NCBI RefSeq assembly: GCF_009718825.1
Contig: NZ_WNHB01000002.1
Location: 1-64,000 of the forward strand
From: Terrilactibacillus tamarindi
GTDB lineage: Bacteria > Bacillota > Bacilli > Bacillales > Sporolactobacillaceae
DNA length: 64,000 bases
Direction: 5' to 3'
This document shows, piece after piece, positions 7,437 to 15,284 of the stretch; positions within the stretch are counted from its first letter, which is position 1, and the number at the start of each line of letters is the position of its first letter. The notes under the pieces are model-generated. The model had not been told where the DNA came from. It searched no databases and worked only from the letters and a program-made list of their open reading frames with translations. The position numbers were made by a program, and so were the translations under genes.

Positions 7437-8324
7437 ATGGAAACGATACCGCAATTGGAAAAGATAAAACATAAAGGGCTTACATTTCCTCAAATATTAA
7501 TGCGCAGCCTTTTCATTATAATAGGTGTCACACTAGAGGCTGTCGCATTAGAGGTATTTCTTGTTCCAAACCATATCATTGATGGTGGCATCGTCGGGAT
7601 TTCGATTATGTTATCACATCTTACTGGATTACAATTAGGTATCTATTTGTTTCTTTTAAATTTACCTTTTTTCTTTGTTGGGTATAAACAAATGGGGAAA
7701 ACATTTACAATTACATCCATTATCGCTACAACATTACTTGCCATTTTAACCACTCTATTTATTCCTGTTCCAAGATTCACAGATGATCTATTACTTGCAG
7801 CGGTTTATGGCGGAGTTATCTTAGGGATTGGAGTTGGTCTTGTCATTCGTTATGGAGGATCTTCGGATGGAACGGAGATACTTGCTGTTTTATTCAATAA
7901 AAAAATTCCTTTTTCGGTAGGTGAAACCGTTTTATTCTTTAATATCTTTATTTTAGGAAGTGCTGGATTTGTCTTTGGTTGGAATTACGCGATGTATTCT
8001 CTTATTGCTTACTTTATCGCCTTCAAAATGATTGACATAACGACTGAAGGACTGGATTCTTCAAAATCTGTATGGATCATTAGTGATTATTCAGAAGCTT
8101 TAGGGGATGCCTTAAACGATCGACTTGGTCGAGGTGTAACCTATCTTAGTGGTGAAGGCGCCTATTCTGGAGATAAAAAACGAGTCATCTTCACTGTCAT
8201 TACTCGAGTTGAAGAAGCAAAACTTAAAAATATTGTCAGTGTGATTGACCCTGATGCCTTTTTAGCTATAGGTGATATACATGATGTTAAAGGTGGGCGT
8301 TTTAAGAAACGAAACATTCACTAA
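7437..8324 (+). CDS. YitT-family membrane protein (DUF161/DUF2179)
   Basis: This 295-residue protein has five or six transmembrane segments over about residues 25-210. They contain the family signatures EVFLVPNHIIDGGIVGIS (about 39-56) and RYGGSSDGTEILA (about 139-151). A soluble C-terminal DUF2179 domain (about 225-290, GRGVTYLSGEGAYSG) follows. B. subtilis has several paralogues (YitT, YpjC, YqfU, YvjA, YdeO). Their function is unclear; transport or signalling across the membrane has been proposed. The gene is alone between its own promoter region and a terminator. The ATG follows GGAGGGG. Confidence 0.85.
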   Translation: METIPQLEKIKHKGLTFPQILMRSLFIIIGVTLEAVALEVFLVPNHIIDGGIVGISIMLSHLTGLQLGIYLFLLNLPFFFVGYKQMGKTFTITSIIATTLLAILTTLFIPVPRFTDDLLLAAVYGGVILGIGVGLVIRYGGSSDGTEILAVLFNKKIPFSVGETVLFFNIFILGSAGFVFGWNYAMYSLIAYFIAFKMIDITTEGLDSSKSVWIISDYSEALGDALNDRLGRGVTYLSGEGAYSGDKKRVIFTVITRVEEAKLKNIVSVIDPDAFLAIGDIHDVKGGRFKKRNIH

Positions 8325-8340
8325 TACACTAATAAAAATG

Positions 8341-8379
8341 GCGTGACTGTATTATTTTACATACAATCACGCTTTTTTT
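8341..8379. terminator. terminator between convergent yitT-like and MFS genes
   Basis: GCGTGACTGTAT pairs with ATACAATCACGC (one mismatch) and is followed by seven T. It serves the YitT-family gene and may also stop the opposing MFS transcript. Confidence 0.75.
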
Positions 8380-8396
8380 ATTAAATTCTTTAATAA

Positions 8397-9611
8397 TTAG
8401 GAGTGGACTTCTTTATGTCTGTGTTGGAAATGTGTCATAATAACCGTTGAATAAACAACCCAGCCTGCATTTATAAGTAACAGAGCACTCGTAATAAAGA
8501 ATACATATTTGATACCAAAAAAGGCAGCTAATTGCCCACCCAAGATAGCCCCACCTAAAGTGCCTAAATATTGAGCAGATTGGTTATACCCAAACAATCG
8601 CCCAGTAATGGAAGATGGGCCCATTTTTTTTACAATGGTATTAATACAAGGCAAGAGTCCAGCTGTTGCTAGCCCCAATAAAAATCGATATATCATGAGT
8701 TCCCAAGGATTCGTTGAAAAAGCTTGTGGTATAAAAACAATACCAGCAAAAATTAAACAACATAAAAGGACTTTACGCGGTCCAACTCGATCTGATAGTT
8801 TTCCAAGAAATGGAGCTGCTAGTACACTGGCAAGACCTGATGATGCCACCACTAAACCGGATATAATTTCGATATGACTTAAATTATGGGATAATTCTTT
8901 AACGTATACGGTAATAATGGGCTGAATCGACATATTAGCTAATTGAACCATGAAAGTGGTGACAAACATAGAAATAAGCATTAAACTATTTGGAATCATA
9001 TTCCTTATCTCACGAAAACTTGGCGATGAATTTTTGGGCTGCTTAAAATCCTCTTTAATGAAGAAGAGGCTTGCAAAAAAAGCCACAACTAAAAGTAAAC
9101 CTGTATCGAAAAATACAATACGAATACCCCAATAATCTGCAATAAAGCCTCCGATTAATGGGCCTAACAAAGATCCGCTTACACCACCGGTAGATAAGAC
9201 ACCTAACGCCCAGCCCGCTTTATGTTTTGGGGTTTGCGAGGCAACAAGAATGACGGCAGAAGAAATAAATCCAGAAACTGTTCCCATAACAAAACGGAGT
9301 GCAAACAATTCATAAACATTCTGTACAAATCCCATTAAAAAAATGACAATCGCCATACCTAAACTGGCACGAAGAAGCATCGGTTTTCTACCATGTTTAT
9401 CCGCAAGTTTCCCCCATAAAGGTGAAACAATAGCAGATATAAGAAAAGTTGATCCGAAAATGAGACCTGCCCATCTCTCTACTGAAGCAGTATCATGAAT
9501 ACCAAGATGCTCAATATAAAAAGGAAGGAATGGTATAATTTGACTCATCCCGGCTGCTGTAACAAACGTTCCAAACCAACAAATATATAAATTTCGTTTC
9601 CACATGGGCAT
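8397..9611 (-). CDS. MFS drug exporter, MdtG-like
   Basis: This 404-residue protein has twelve predicted membrane segments. The family loop SPLWGKLADKHGRKPMLL (motif A, about 60-77) and the repeated AAPFLGKLSDRVGPRK in the second half mark a major facilitator. MWKRNLYICWFGTF at the N-terminus resembles MdtG, a proton-coupled drug exporter. The substrate is unknown. I start at the Met in MPMWKRN, after AAGGTGTT; the frame continues 16 residues further upstream without a better site. It is divergent from a LysR-type gene, which is the likely regulator. Confidence 0.85.
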   Translation of the reverse strand: MPMWKRNLYICWFGTFVTAAGMSQIIPFLPFYIEHLGIHDTASVERWAGLIFGSTFLISAIVSPLWGKLADKHGRKPMLLRASLGMAIVIFLMGFVQNVYELFALRFVMGTVSGFISSAVILVASQTPKHKAGWALGVLSTGGVSGSLLGPLIGGFIADYWGIRIVFFDTGLLLVVAFFASLFFIKEDFKQPKNSSPSFREIRNMIPNSLMLISMFVTTFMVQLANMSIQPIITVYVKELSHNLSHIEIISGLVVASSGLASVLAAPFLGKLSDRVGPRKVLLCCLIFAGIVFIPQAFSTNPWELMIYRFLLGLATAGLLPCINTIVKKMGPSSITGRLFGYNQSAQYLGTLGGAILGGQLAAFFGIKYVFFITSALLLINAGWVVYSTVIMTHFQHRHKEVHS

Positions 9612-9790
9612 AATTTTTATAACACCTTCAATTAAATGACATACTTTATTTTTCCACAATATATATCATAAAGGGTATGACTTATTTAAACAAATATATA
9701 TATTGTTATAATATAATAGGGTGCATCCTATGAAAGAGATAATTGTTATGAACTTTTATAAACTCATTTTTAATCCTTAGAGGTGATGAT

Positions 9791-10681
9791 ATGGAACTCC
9801 TTCAGTTATATTACTTTAAAACAGTCGCGCAATATGAACATATTACAAAAGCAGCGAAAGAGCTTTCAATTGCCCAGCCTTCATTAAGCCAAACTATTTC
9901 TAGATTGGAAAAAGAACTTGGTGTCCCATTATTTGATCGAAGTGGCCGTAAAATAAAACTAAATCAGTATGGGCGAATTTTTCTTCACAAGGTTGAACAG
10001 GCTTTACTAACTCTAGAAGAGGGAAAACGTGAAATTAATGACATGATCCATTTAGAACATACCTACATAACTTTAGCTGTGATGCAAACACCCATCATCC
10101 CTGATTTATTACGTGAATTTCGCCTCGATCATCCCTATGTCCGATTCCGCGTTAAACAACCCTCTCATCATAAAACACTAGAGCAACTTGAATCAGGAGA
10201 TATAGATCTGAGTATATCTGCATCGACTTTCAAAAATCCCAATATTGATTGGGTTAAGTTACTGGAAGACGAAATTGTCCTCGTCGTCCCCATCGGTCAT
10301 CGCTTAGCCAATCATCCCTATGTCAAACTCAACGAATTAAACAATGAGCCATTTATTTTACGGTCACATGGCGTTTTTCGGAATTTGTGTGACCGTTTTT
10401 TTAGACAGGCAAATTATCTACCAGATGTTGCTTTTGAAGTGGATGATCCATTGTCAATACGCGGATTAGTCAAAGCAGGATTAGGGATCACCTTTTTTTC
10501 AACGTTAACACTTAGAACCCTTAAAGATCCAACGCTCGTTCCTATTCGTATTGATGAGCCTAAATGTTCTCGCTCCATAGGGTTATCTTGGAACAAAGAA
10601 AGATACCATTCTCCTATTGCTATCACATTCCGTCAATTTGTTATTGATTACTTCTCAAAATTAACTTCCTCTAAAGATTAA
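9791..10681 (+). CDS. LysR-family transcriptional regulator
   Basis: This 296-residue protein has the winged helix at 1-60 (ITKAAKELSIAQPSLSQTISRLEKELGVPLFDRSGRKIKL). A type 2 periplasmic-binding-like effector domain occupies about 88-290. It is divergently transcribed from the MFS exporter gene, with a 179-base intergenic region rich in A+T. This is the usual arrangement for a LysR regulator controlling its neighbour and itself. The effector is unknown. The start ATG follows GAGGTGATGAT. Confidence 0.9.
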   Translation: MELLQLYYFKTVAQYEHITKAAKELSIAQPSLSQTISRLEKELGVPLFDRSGRKIKLNQYGRIFLHKVEQALLTLEEGKREINDMIHLEHTYITLAVMQTPIIPDLLREFRLDHPYVRFRVKQPSHHKTLEQLESGDIDLSISASTFKNPNIDWVKLLEDEIVLVVPIGHRLANHPYVKLNELNNEPFILRSHGVFRNLCDRFFRQANYLPDVAFEVDDPLSIRGLVKAGLGITFFSTLTLRTLKDPTLVPIRIDEPKCSRSIGLSWNKERYHSPIAITFRQFVIDYFSKLTSSKD

Positions 10682-10687
10682 CTTTGC

Positions 10688-10717
10688 TGAATAGAAAAAA
10701 AGTGATCGGTCATATTA
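10688..10717 (+). promoter_or_regulatory. sigma-G/sigma-F-type promoter for sspN
   Basis: TGAATA, 17 bases, then CATATTA matches the forespore sigma-G pattern (about GNATA, 17-18 bases, CATNNTA). It lies 36 bases before the sspN start, as expected for a forespore-expressed spore protein gene. Confidence 0.65.
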
Positions 10718-10752
10718 AGAAGGGGAAAAGATATCAATAGGAGTGAGACAGT

Positions 10753-10896
10753 TTGAGTAATCCGAAAAGACATCCTGAAAAATTTTCACCCGATCATTTA
10801 GGTGAACAGTCGGTTGCTGTAAATAGTAATAAGGGAAAGCAAATGGCAAACAAAAGTAATGAAGAACCTCTATATATCCCGCCAAAAGGAAAATGA
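10753..10896 (+). CDS. sspN: small acid-soluble spore protein, SspN family
   Basis: This 47-residue protein reads MSNPKRHPEKFSPDHLGEQS, then NKGKQM in the middle and YIPPKGK at the end. It is the SspN pattern (N-P-K-x, F-x-P-x-H-x-G, NKGKxM), and the B. subtilis protein has 48 residues. SspN is a minor forespore-made spore protein. The start is TTG after AGGAGTGAG. A sigma-G-like promoter precedes it and a strong hairpin follows. In B. subtilis sspN precedes tlp, which is absent here. Confidence 0.75.
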   Translation: MSNPKRHPEKFSPDHLGEQSVAVNSNKGKQMANKSNEEPLYIPPKGK

Positions 10897-10930
10897 AATC
10901 TTAAGTAGTTTATAATTCTAAACAAATCAA

Positions 10931-10978
10931 AAAAGAACAAGGAATAGCCATCAACCCGCTATCTTCCTTGTTCTTTAT
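10931..10978. terminator. bidirectional terminator between sspN and ybaK
   Basis: AAGAACAAGGAA pairs with TTCCTTGTTCTT (12 bp), with A- and T-rich flanks. It can end both convergent transcripts. Confidence 0.8.
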
Positions 10979-11024
10979 ATACATTTAATTAAAACATATC
11001 ACATTCAATCACTGTAACTTCTTC

Positions 11025-11507
11025 TTATTTTGTAACAGCCCTTACTTCACCATTTGTTACTTTAATCAAATCTGTTAACTTTAATTGTATTTGTAGACCT
11101 ATTTTCCCACCACTAACAACGATTTGTTCGAACTGATTTGCATGATCATCAATAAATGTCGGGTATTGCTTTTTCATACCAACAGGTGAGCATCCCCCTC
11201 TTATATAACCAGTTGTTTTCTGTATGTCTTTTACATGTAGCATTTCTACTTTCTTTTCTCTGGCAGCCTTTGCTGCCTTCTTTAAATCCAATTCTTTCTC
11301 CACTGGAACAATAAACACATAGATCCCATTATGACCATGGGTTACTAATGTTTTAAAGATCGTTTTAGGATTTTTACCTACTTTGTGAGCAACTGAGATA
11401 CCATCAATCTTACCATCACTCACATCGTATGCGGTTACTTGATACTCTATATTCTCAGCATCTAATAATCGCATGGCATTTGTTTTTGCGATTTTCTCTT
11501 TTGCCAT
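11025..11507 (-). CDS. ybaK: Cys-tRNA(Pro)/Cys-tRNA(Cys) deacylase, YbaK/EbsC family
   Basis: This 160-residue protein matches YbaK/EbsC. It has TNAMRLLDAENIEYQVTAYD at the N-terminus, KTIFKTLVTHG (catalytic Lys region, about 49-59) and GYIRGGCSPVGMKKQYPTF at about 101-119. The enzyme hydrolyses mischarged Cys-tRNA(Pro) as a trans-editing factor during translation. Length is normal for the family. The ATG follows GGAGGGTATGAT. It stands alone between a long upstream gap and the shared terminator. Confidence 0.9.
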   Translation of the reverse strand: MAKEKIAKTNAMRLLDAENIEYQVTAYDVSDGKIDGISVAHKVGKNPKTIFKTLVTHGHNGIYVFIVPVEKELDLKKAAKAAREKKVEMLHVKDIQKTTGYIRGGCSPVGMKKQYPTFIDDHANQFEQIVVSGGKIGLQIQLKLTDLIKVTNGEVRAVTK

Positions 11508-11738
11508 ATCATACCCTCCAGACTAAGTAACATCTTTTCACTTAGTTTACCATGTACACCCGAACCCGATCATCTAAATACCCTAATTCTGGTTCATACA
11601 TCAAATAAATGAGATATGGGAAACATTATTTAGGAAGGTTCAAGTCTATTTCTTTGACTATCAATCATTAGTAAAATATAATTACTTTGAATTAGAGATA
11701 TATTAATTCGTGATTTTAATTAAATGGAGGTTTTTTAA

Positions 11739-12338
11739 GTGTCAAACGATTTTGCTAAAGCAATAAAAGAAAGACGTTCTTTTTATGGTATCAGTAAAAC
11801 ACCTGTTATCTCAGATGATAAAATTATTGAACTTGTTAACCAAGCTGTAAAGTATTCCCCTTCATCTTTTAATTCGCAAAGTGCTCGCGTACTTGTTTTA
11901 TTAAATGATCAGCATGATAAATTCTGGGATATAACGACGGAAATATTAAGAAAAATGGTTCCAGCAGATTCATTTGGACCTACTAACGAAAAAATGCAGT
12001 CTTTCCGCAATGGTCAAGGAACTGTTCTCTTCTTTGAAGACCAAAAGGTTGTAGAAGGTCTTCAAAATCAGTTTCCTTCTTATGCTGATAACTTCCCATT
12101 GTGGTCACTTCAGTCTTCAGGGATGCTACAATTTGTTGTTTGGACATCACTCGAAGCTGAAGGGCTTGGTGCTTCACTTCAACACTATAATCCACTTGTT
12201 GATGAACACGTACAAGCAGAGTGGAACATTCCTTCAACCTGGAAATTAATCGCTCAAATGCCTTTTGGCAAACCAACAGCTGATCCTGGAGAAAAAACAT
12301 TCCAACCTCTTGAAGAACGCGTGAAAATTGCAAAATAA
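11739..12338 (+). CDS. nitroreductase-family protein (Frm2/Hbn1-like)
   Basis: This 199-residue FMN-binding nitroreductase-like protein has the N-terminal Arg/Ser pattern KERRSFYGIS and YSPSSFNSQSARV (about 38-50). It also has a long insert and WSLQSSGMLQF/EAEGLGASLQHYNPLVD near 125-155. This layout resembles the fungal and bacterial Frm2/Hbn1 subgroup rather than classic NfsA or NfsB. It probably reduces quinones or nitro compounds, or responds to lipid or oxidative stress; no substrate is readable. The start is GTG after ATGGAGG. A strong terminator follows. Confidence 0.8.
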   Translation: MSNDFAKAIKERRSFYGISKTPVISDDKIIELVNQAVKYSPSSFNSQSARVLVLLNDQHDKFWDITTEILRKMVPADSFGPTNEKMQSFRNGQGTVLFFEDQKVVEGLQNQFPSYADNFPLWSLQSSGMLQFVVWTSLEAEGLGASLQHYNPLVDEHVQAEWNIPSTWKLIAQMPFGKPTADPGEKTFQPLEERVKIAK

Positions 12339-12354
12339 ATAAGGATGACTTGAG

Positions 12355-12383
12355 AACCAGGCGAACAAAGCCTGGTTTTTTTT
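12355..12383 (+). terminator. terminator of nitroreductase gene
   Basis: AACCAGGC/GCCTGGTT stem with a 7-base loop and a run of eight T. Confidence 0.85.
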
Positions 12384-12413
12384 AGCCATCAAGCAGTTTT
12401 TCTATAAAATAAA

Positions 12414-12447
12414 AAGCTTTACTCTCCTCTATAAGAAAGTAAAGCTT
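12414..12447 (-). terminator. terminator of the CDF exporter gene
   Basis: AAGCTTTACT pairs with AGTAAAGCTT. On the minus strand the stem is followed by a U-rich tract (complement of the AAAATAAAA run to the left). Confidence 0.65.
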
Positions 12448-12455
12448 CAATAAGG

Positions 12456-13322
12456 CTATTTTGGTTCAATATGTACATGGGCTTCATATACACCATACTC
12501 ATGAGATAGTTCATTCTCCACATTTGTGGCAATATCGTGGGCATCACGCACATCCAAAGTTGGATTCACTAGGATGACCACATCTACAACAGGATTATTC
12601 CCATAATTTCTTGCGCGAATATTTTTTACAGAAAGGACTCCTGGAACATGCATAATCGCATTTTTATAAGATTGAAGCTTATTCTCATCAAACCCATCTG
12701 TTAAATATTTCACAGTTTCTTTAAAAATATCAATCCCTGTTTTACAGATTAATCCACCCACCACTATAGCTGCAACTGGATCAAGCCATGGGAGATGTAA
12801 TTGGGACCCAAGTATACCAACAGCTGTTCCAATACTGACCCATGCGTCCGACAAATTATCTTTTGCAGCTGCCATGACCGATTGACTTTGAATTTTTTGA
12901 GCTAATTTTTTATTATAACGATAGACGCCATACATCACGATTGCACAAAAAATAGCCGTCCATGCAGATAGAATGTCCGGTGGTTTTACTTCCTCATTAA
13001 ATAATGACTTTATCGCATCATACAAAACTTGCAACCCCACGAGAAGCATGATAAATGAAGCCACCATCGAAGCGACTGTCTCTGCCTTCCAATGTCCATA
13101 TAGATGATCTTCATCCGCTGGTTTTCGGGCAATTCTTAACCCAATGAGGACAGCAATTGATGCTATAATATCTGTTGCATTATTTAATCCATCCGCTTTT
13201 AAAGCTTCCGAATGAGTAAAATAAGCGAGAATGAGTTTAATTCCTGAAAGAAAGAGATACGAAATGATACTAATAATAGCCCCGCGTTCACCCATCTTTA
13301 AATTGTAATATCGTTGCTCCAT
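12456..13322 (-). CDS. cation diffusion facilitator, probable Mn2+ exporter (MneP/MneS-like)
   Basis: This 288-residue protein has six membrane segments over about 12-210 and a C-terminal cytoplasmic metal-binding domain (about 212-288) ending in HVHIEP. The transport site has D44, N47, N48 and D51 in helix 2, and D155, N156 and D159 in helix 5. The Asn-Asp rather than His-Asp pattern is typical of manganese exporters such as MntE, MneP and MneS. Manganese efflux is thus inferred from ligands, while zinc or iron remain possible. The ATG follows GGAGGAAGTGGC. The 279-base gap before yfhE shows no further gene. Confidence 0.85.
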   Translation of the reverse strand: MEQRYYNLKMGERGAIISIISYLFLSGIKLILAYFTHSEALKADGLNNATDIIASIAVLIGLRIARKPADEDHLYGHWKAETVASMVASFIMLLVGLQVLYDAIKSLFNEEVKPPDILSAWTAIFCAIVMYGVYRYNKKLAQKIQSQSVMAAAKDNLSDAWVSIGTAVGILGSQLHLPWLDPVAAIVVGGLICKTGIDIFKETVKYLTDGFDENKLQSYKNAIMHVPGVLSVKNIRARNYGNNPVVDVVILVNPTLDVRDAHDIATNVENELSHEYGVYEAHVHIEPK

Positions 13323-13601
13323 GCCACTTCCTCCATTCTCTCCTCCCCAATCATAACAGTTACAAAGTGAGTGAGTCTATAGCAATCATTTTTGGTCATT
13401 CTACAATTATAACACCACTGAAAAAATGTTTCACAAGGCCAAATTTTATATTACTTCAAAATGACTTAATATATGTCAGTATTTCCTATCCGATATATTT
13501 TAGTGCTAGTCAATTTTCCCAACGTAAGTTTTAAAGCTCACCACAATGGTTATTATAAATATAAAGGATCTCATTAAATTGACAAGAAAGGGTGTTGTAA
13601 A

Positions 13602-13718
13602 ATGAAAAAAAGTAAAGAAGAAATGTTAAGACATTCCCTATCTTCCATGCAAGAAGTCAAGTATATCCGAGACTTTAAACGAGCAGATAAAGCATCCCGT
13701 GTAAAAGATAAAGGATAA
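13602..13718 (+). CDS. YfhE-like small protein
   Basis: This 38-residue basic peptide contains SLSSMQEVKYIRDFKRADKA, which fits the short YfhE family of Bacilli (core MQEV-x-Y-x-x-x-FK-x-AD-x-A). Function is unknown; YfhE-type genes are short and often stress or sporulation linked. An AAGAAAGGG-like ribosome-binding site stands 8-10 bases before the ATG. It is transcribed toward tRNA-Ala. The call rests on a short motif. Confidence 0.6.
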   Translation: MKKSKEEMLRHSLSSMQEVKYIRDFKRADKASRVKDKG

Positions 13719-13885
13719 TCCAGATATTTAATATGGCTATTTGAATATCTCTGATCTCGTTAATGAATAACAACTCCTTTCCAGAAATTTTTGGTAAGGA
13801 GTTGTTATTTTGAAACGAATAAATTAAAATATATATTGACGGTTTTCAGTTTGTTTGATATATTACTTTTTGGAAAAGAAATCTT

Positions 13886-13961
13886 GGGGCATTAGCTCAG
13901 CTGGGAGAGCGCTACGCTGGCAGCGTAGAGGTCATCGGTTCGATCCCGTTATGCTCCACCA
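13886..13961 (+). tRNA. tRNA-Ala (anticodon GGC)
   Basis: This 76-base cloverleaf has a GGGGCAT/ATGCTCC acceptor stem and D-arm AGCTCAGCTGGGAGAGC. The anticodon arm is CTACG-CTGGCAG-CGTAG, giving GGC. The T-arm has GGTTCGATCC, and CCA is encoded. A terminator follows directly, so it is a single tRNA unit. Confidence 0.95.
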
Positions 13962-13977
13962 AAAAAAAGCCTACAAT

Positions 13978-14015
13978 AACGCGGTTCCTACAAGTTGGGA
14001 TACCGCGTTTTTTTA
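13978..14015 (+). terminator. terminator after tRNA-Ala
   Basis: AACGCGGT/ACCGCGTT stem followed by a run of T. Confidence 0.85.
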
Positions 14016-14193
14016 TATGCCATAGTGGTCACTTGCAAACCAAACCTCTAGTGGAATGAAAGTCAAATCTTGCTCCCTTTTTTGGTTTTTTTCTACATAA
14101 GTAAGTCCGATGATTTCCTTATTTTGCTGAACATATTTATTAGAAATTAAAGCAAAATATATGCGTATCACAAAAAAAGGAGGTCAAAACAAC

Positions 14194-14493
14194 ATGCAAC
14201 ATCAACACCAAAACCAAAACTTTAGTCTAGCCGGAAATATTCTTCCTATATTGGGCGCTGTTGGTACAGGAGCGTTAACTTATATGTGTATGCAAAACAT
14301 GCAAAATGGACAATCACCTCTTGAACAAGTTGGACAAACTGTTCAAAATGCTGGACAACAAGTCGGACAGACTGTTTCGCAGGCTGGACAAACCGTTCAG
14401 CAAGCTGGGAAAACAGCTGGTAAAATGGCATCCCAACCTTTAGATACAGCTGGAGATACTATTAAAAAAATGTCAAAAAATATTACTCAATAA
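14194..14493 (+). CDS. Gln-rich small protein with tandem QTVQxAGQ-type repeats
   Basis: This 99-residue protein starts with a Gln/His/Asn-rich head (MQHQHQNQNF). One hydrophobic segment follows (about 15-33, NILPILGAVGTGALTYM). Then comes a run of imperfect 7-8 residue repeats with the pattern V/A-G-Q-x-V-Q-x-A, from about 44 to 75. The repeats predict an amphipathic helix like those of Lea/apolipoprotein-type or coat proteins. I do not recognise a characterised family; a spore or stress role would be a guess. The ATG is chosen after AAGGAGGTC; an earlier in-frame ATG at 14161 lacks a ribosome-binding site. Confidence 0.65.
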   Translation: MQHQHQNQNFSLAGNILPILGAVGTGALTYMCMQNMQNGQSPLEQVGQTVQNAGQQVGQTVSQAGQTVQQAGKTAGKMASQPLDTAGDTIKKMSKNITQ

Positions 14494-14498
14494 TTAAT

Positions 14499-14533
14499 AA
14501 ATCCCTCTTCCTTATGCGAAGAGGGATTTATTG
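14499..14533 (+). terminator. terminator of Gln-rich protein gene
   Basis: AAATCCCTCTTC/GAAGAGGGATTT is a perfect 12-bp stem followed by a T-rich tract. Confidence 0.85.
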
Positions 14534-14583
14534 TTAATTGACTTTTAACTGAAACAGTCATTGTAAAGGATGGATGAATTAAG

Positions 14584-14935
14584 GGCATCCATTCTGAATC
14601 TCTCATGACTAAAGTCACGAGGTTCTAAGGTACTGACCAAACTTCTTTTGGATGACTTTCCACTGAGTGAAAAGCTGACATCAACCACTTGTTTGGTTTC
14701 CCTTAGACTTTCGTGGACAACGATACCTGTGTATCGATTAGCGTCCTGTTAGCCCGATTCAAGACTATTATTTAAGATTGATACGTGGCAAACGTTATAG
14801 GGGGATTATACCATGTCGGATACTTAACCTACAACCGATATCCTTGCAGGTATCTACTGGTTGTAGACCGTATCCGAAGCCGATTCATCTCATGACTAAA
14901 GTCACAAGTGTTTTCGACTATTTCATAAAAACGGC
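14584..14935 (+). mobile_element. IS200/IS605-like relic with structured RNA-like region, no transposase
   Basis: About 350 bases without a credible gene carry two copies of TCTCATGACTAAAGTCAC, at 14600-14617 and 14888-14905. Each can form the short end hairpin typical of IS200/IS605 right ends (GATTCATCTC...GACTAAAGTC). Between them lie a perfect CGATAC/GTATCG hairpin at 14721-14736 and a nested structure at 14817-14877: CGGATAC/GTATCCG enclosing CTACAACC/GGTTGTAG, with a GATA/TATC inner stem. A compact folded segment directly before the right end is the place where omega-RNAs of TnpB-type elements are made. No tnpA, tnpB, iscB or isrB reading frame is present. It may be a decayed or non-autonomous element. 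Confidence 0.55.
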
Positions 14936-15042
14936 TGTGACCAAAAACGGTCAAAAAAATCAAATGTAAATAATGGATTGATTTATAAATACATATGGAT
15001 TAGAATGGAGTTAACTTTAAGTTAACAAACAAAATAATAGAA

Positions 15043-15139
15043 GTACTAGGGGTGCCCAGTATTGCTGGGCTGAGAGAGAAGCCGATTAAGTTTCTTAACC
15101 CTTTAAGACCTGATCTAGTTAGTACTAGCGTAGGAAAGT
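15043..15139 (+). ncRNA. TPP riboswitch (THI element)
   Basis: The conserved core is present in order: ACTAGGGGTGCC, GGGCTGAGAGAGAAGCC, AACCCTTTAAGACCTGATCTAG and TACTAGCGTAGGAAAG. It binds thiamin pyrophosphate. The perfect hairpin with a T-run at 15191 is the natural expression platform, so high thiamin pyrophosphate should stop transcription before tenI-thiS-thiG-thiF. Confidence 0.95.
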
Positions 15140-15190
15140 ATGATAATTGGTTATTTAAACATGTTGTTTAGAGCATGCATGGTTTATAAT

Positions 15191-15224
15191 GGCCCAGGTC
15201 TTTTCTTTGACCTGGGCCTTTTTC
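15191..15224 (+). terminator. riboswitch-controlled terminator
   Basis: GGCCCAGGTC/GACCTGGGCC is a 10-bp GC-rich stem followed by TTTTT, 52 bases after the TPP aptamer. Confidence 0.85.
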
Positions 15225-15227
15225 AAT

Positions 15228-15268
15228 TTTATCCCGCCTTAACGGGTAGTATGGAAGTTTCACTTTAT
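15228..15268 (+). repeat. dispersed hairpin repeat, copy C (41-base minimal form)
   Basis: Only the two ends of the family remain: TTTAT-CCCGCCTTAACGG joined by a short bridge to TATGGAAGTTTCAC-TTTAT. The two TTTAT pentamers define both borders. It lies between the riboswitch terminator and the tenI start and so is part of the tenI 5' leader. Confidence 0.75.
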
Positions 15269-15284
15269 CAAAGAGGGTGTCTAT

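Noticed and set aside
14778..14969. 63-codon open frame inside the IS200/IS605-like region
   Set aside because: It runs through the hairpins and end sequence, has no ribosome-binding site and no protein-like composition.
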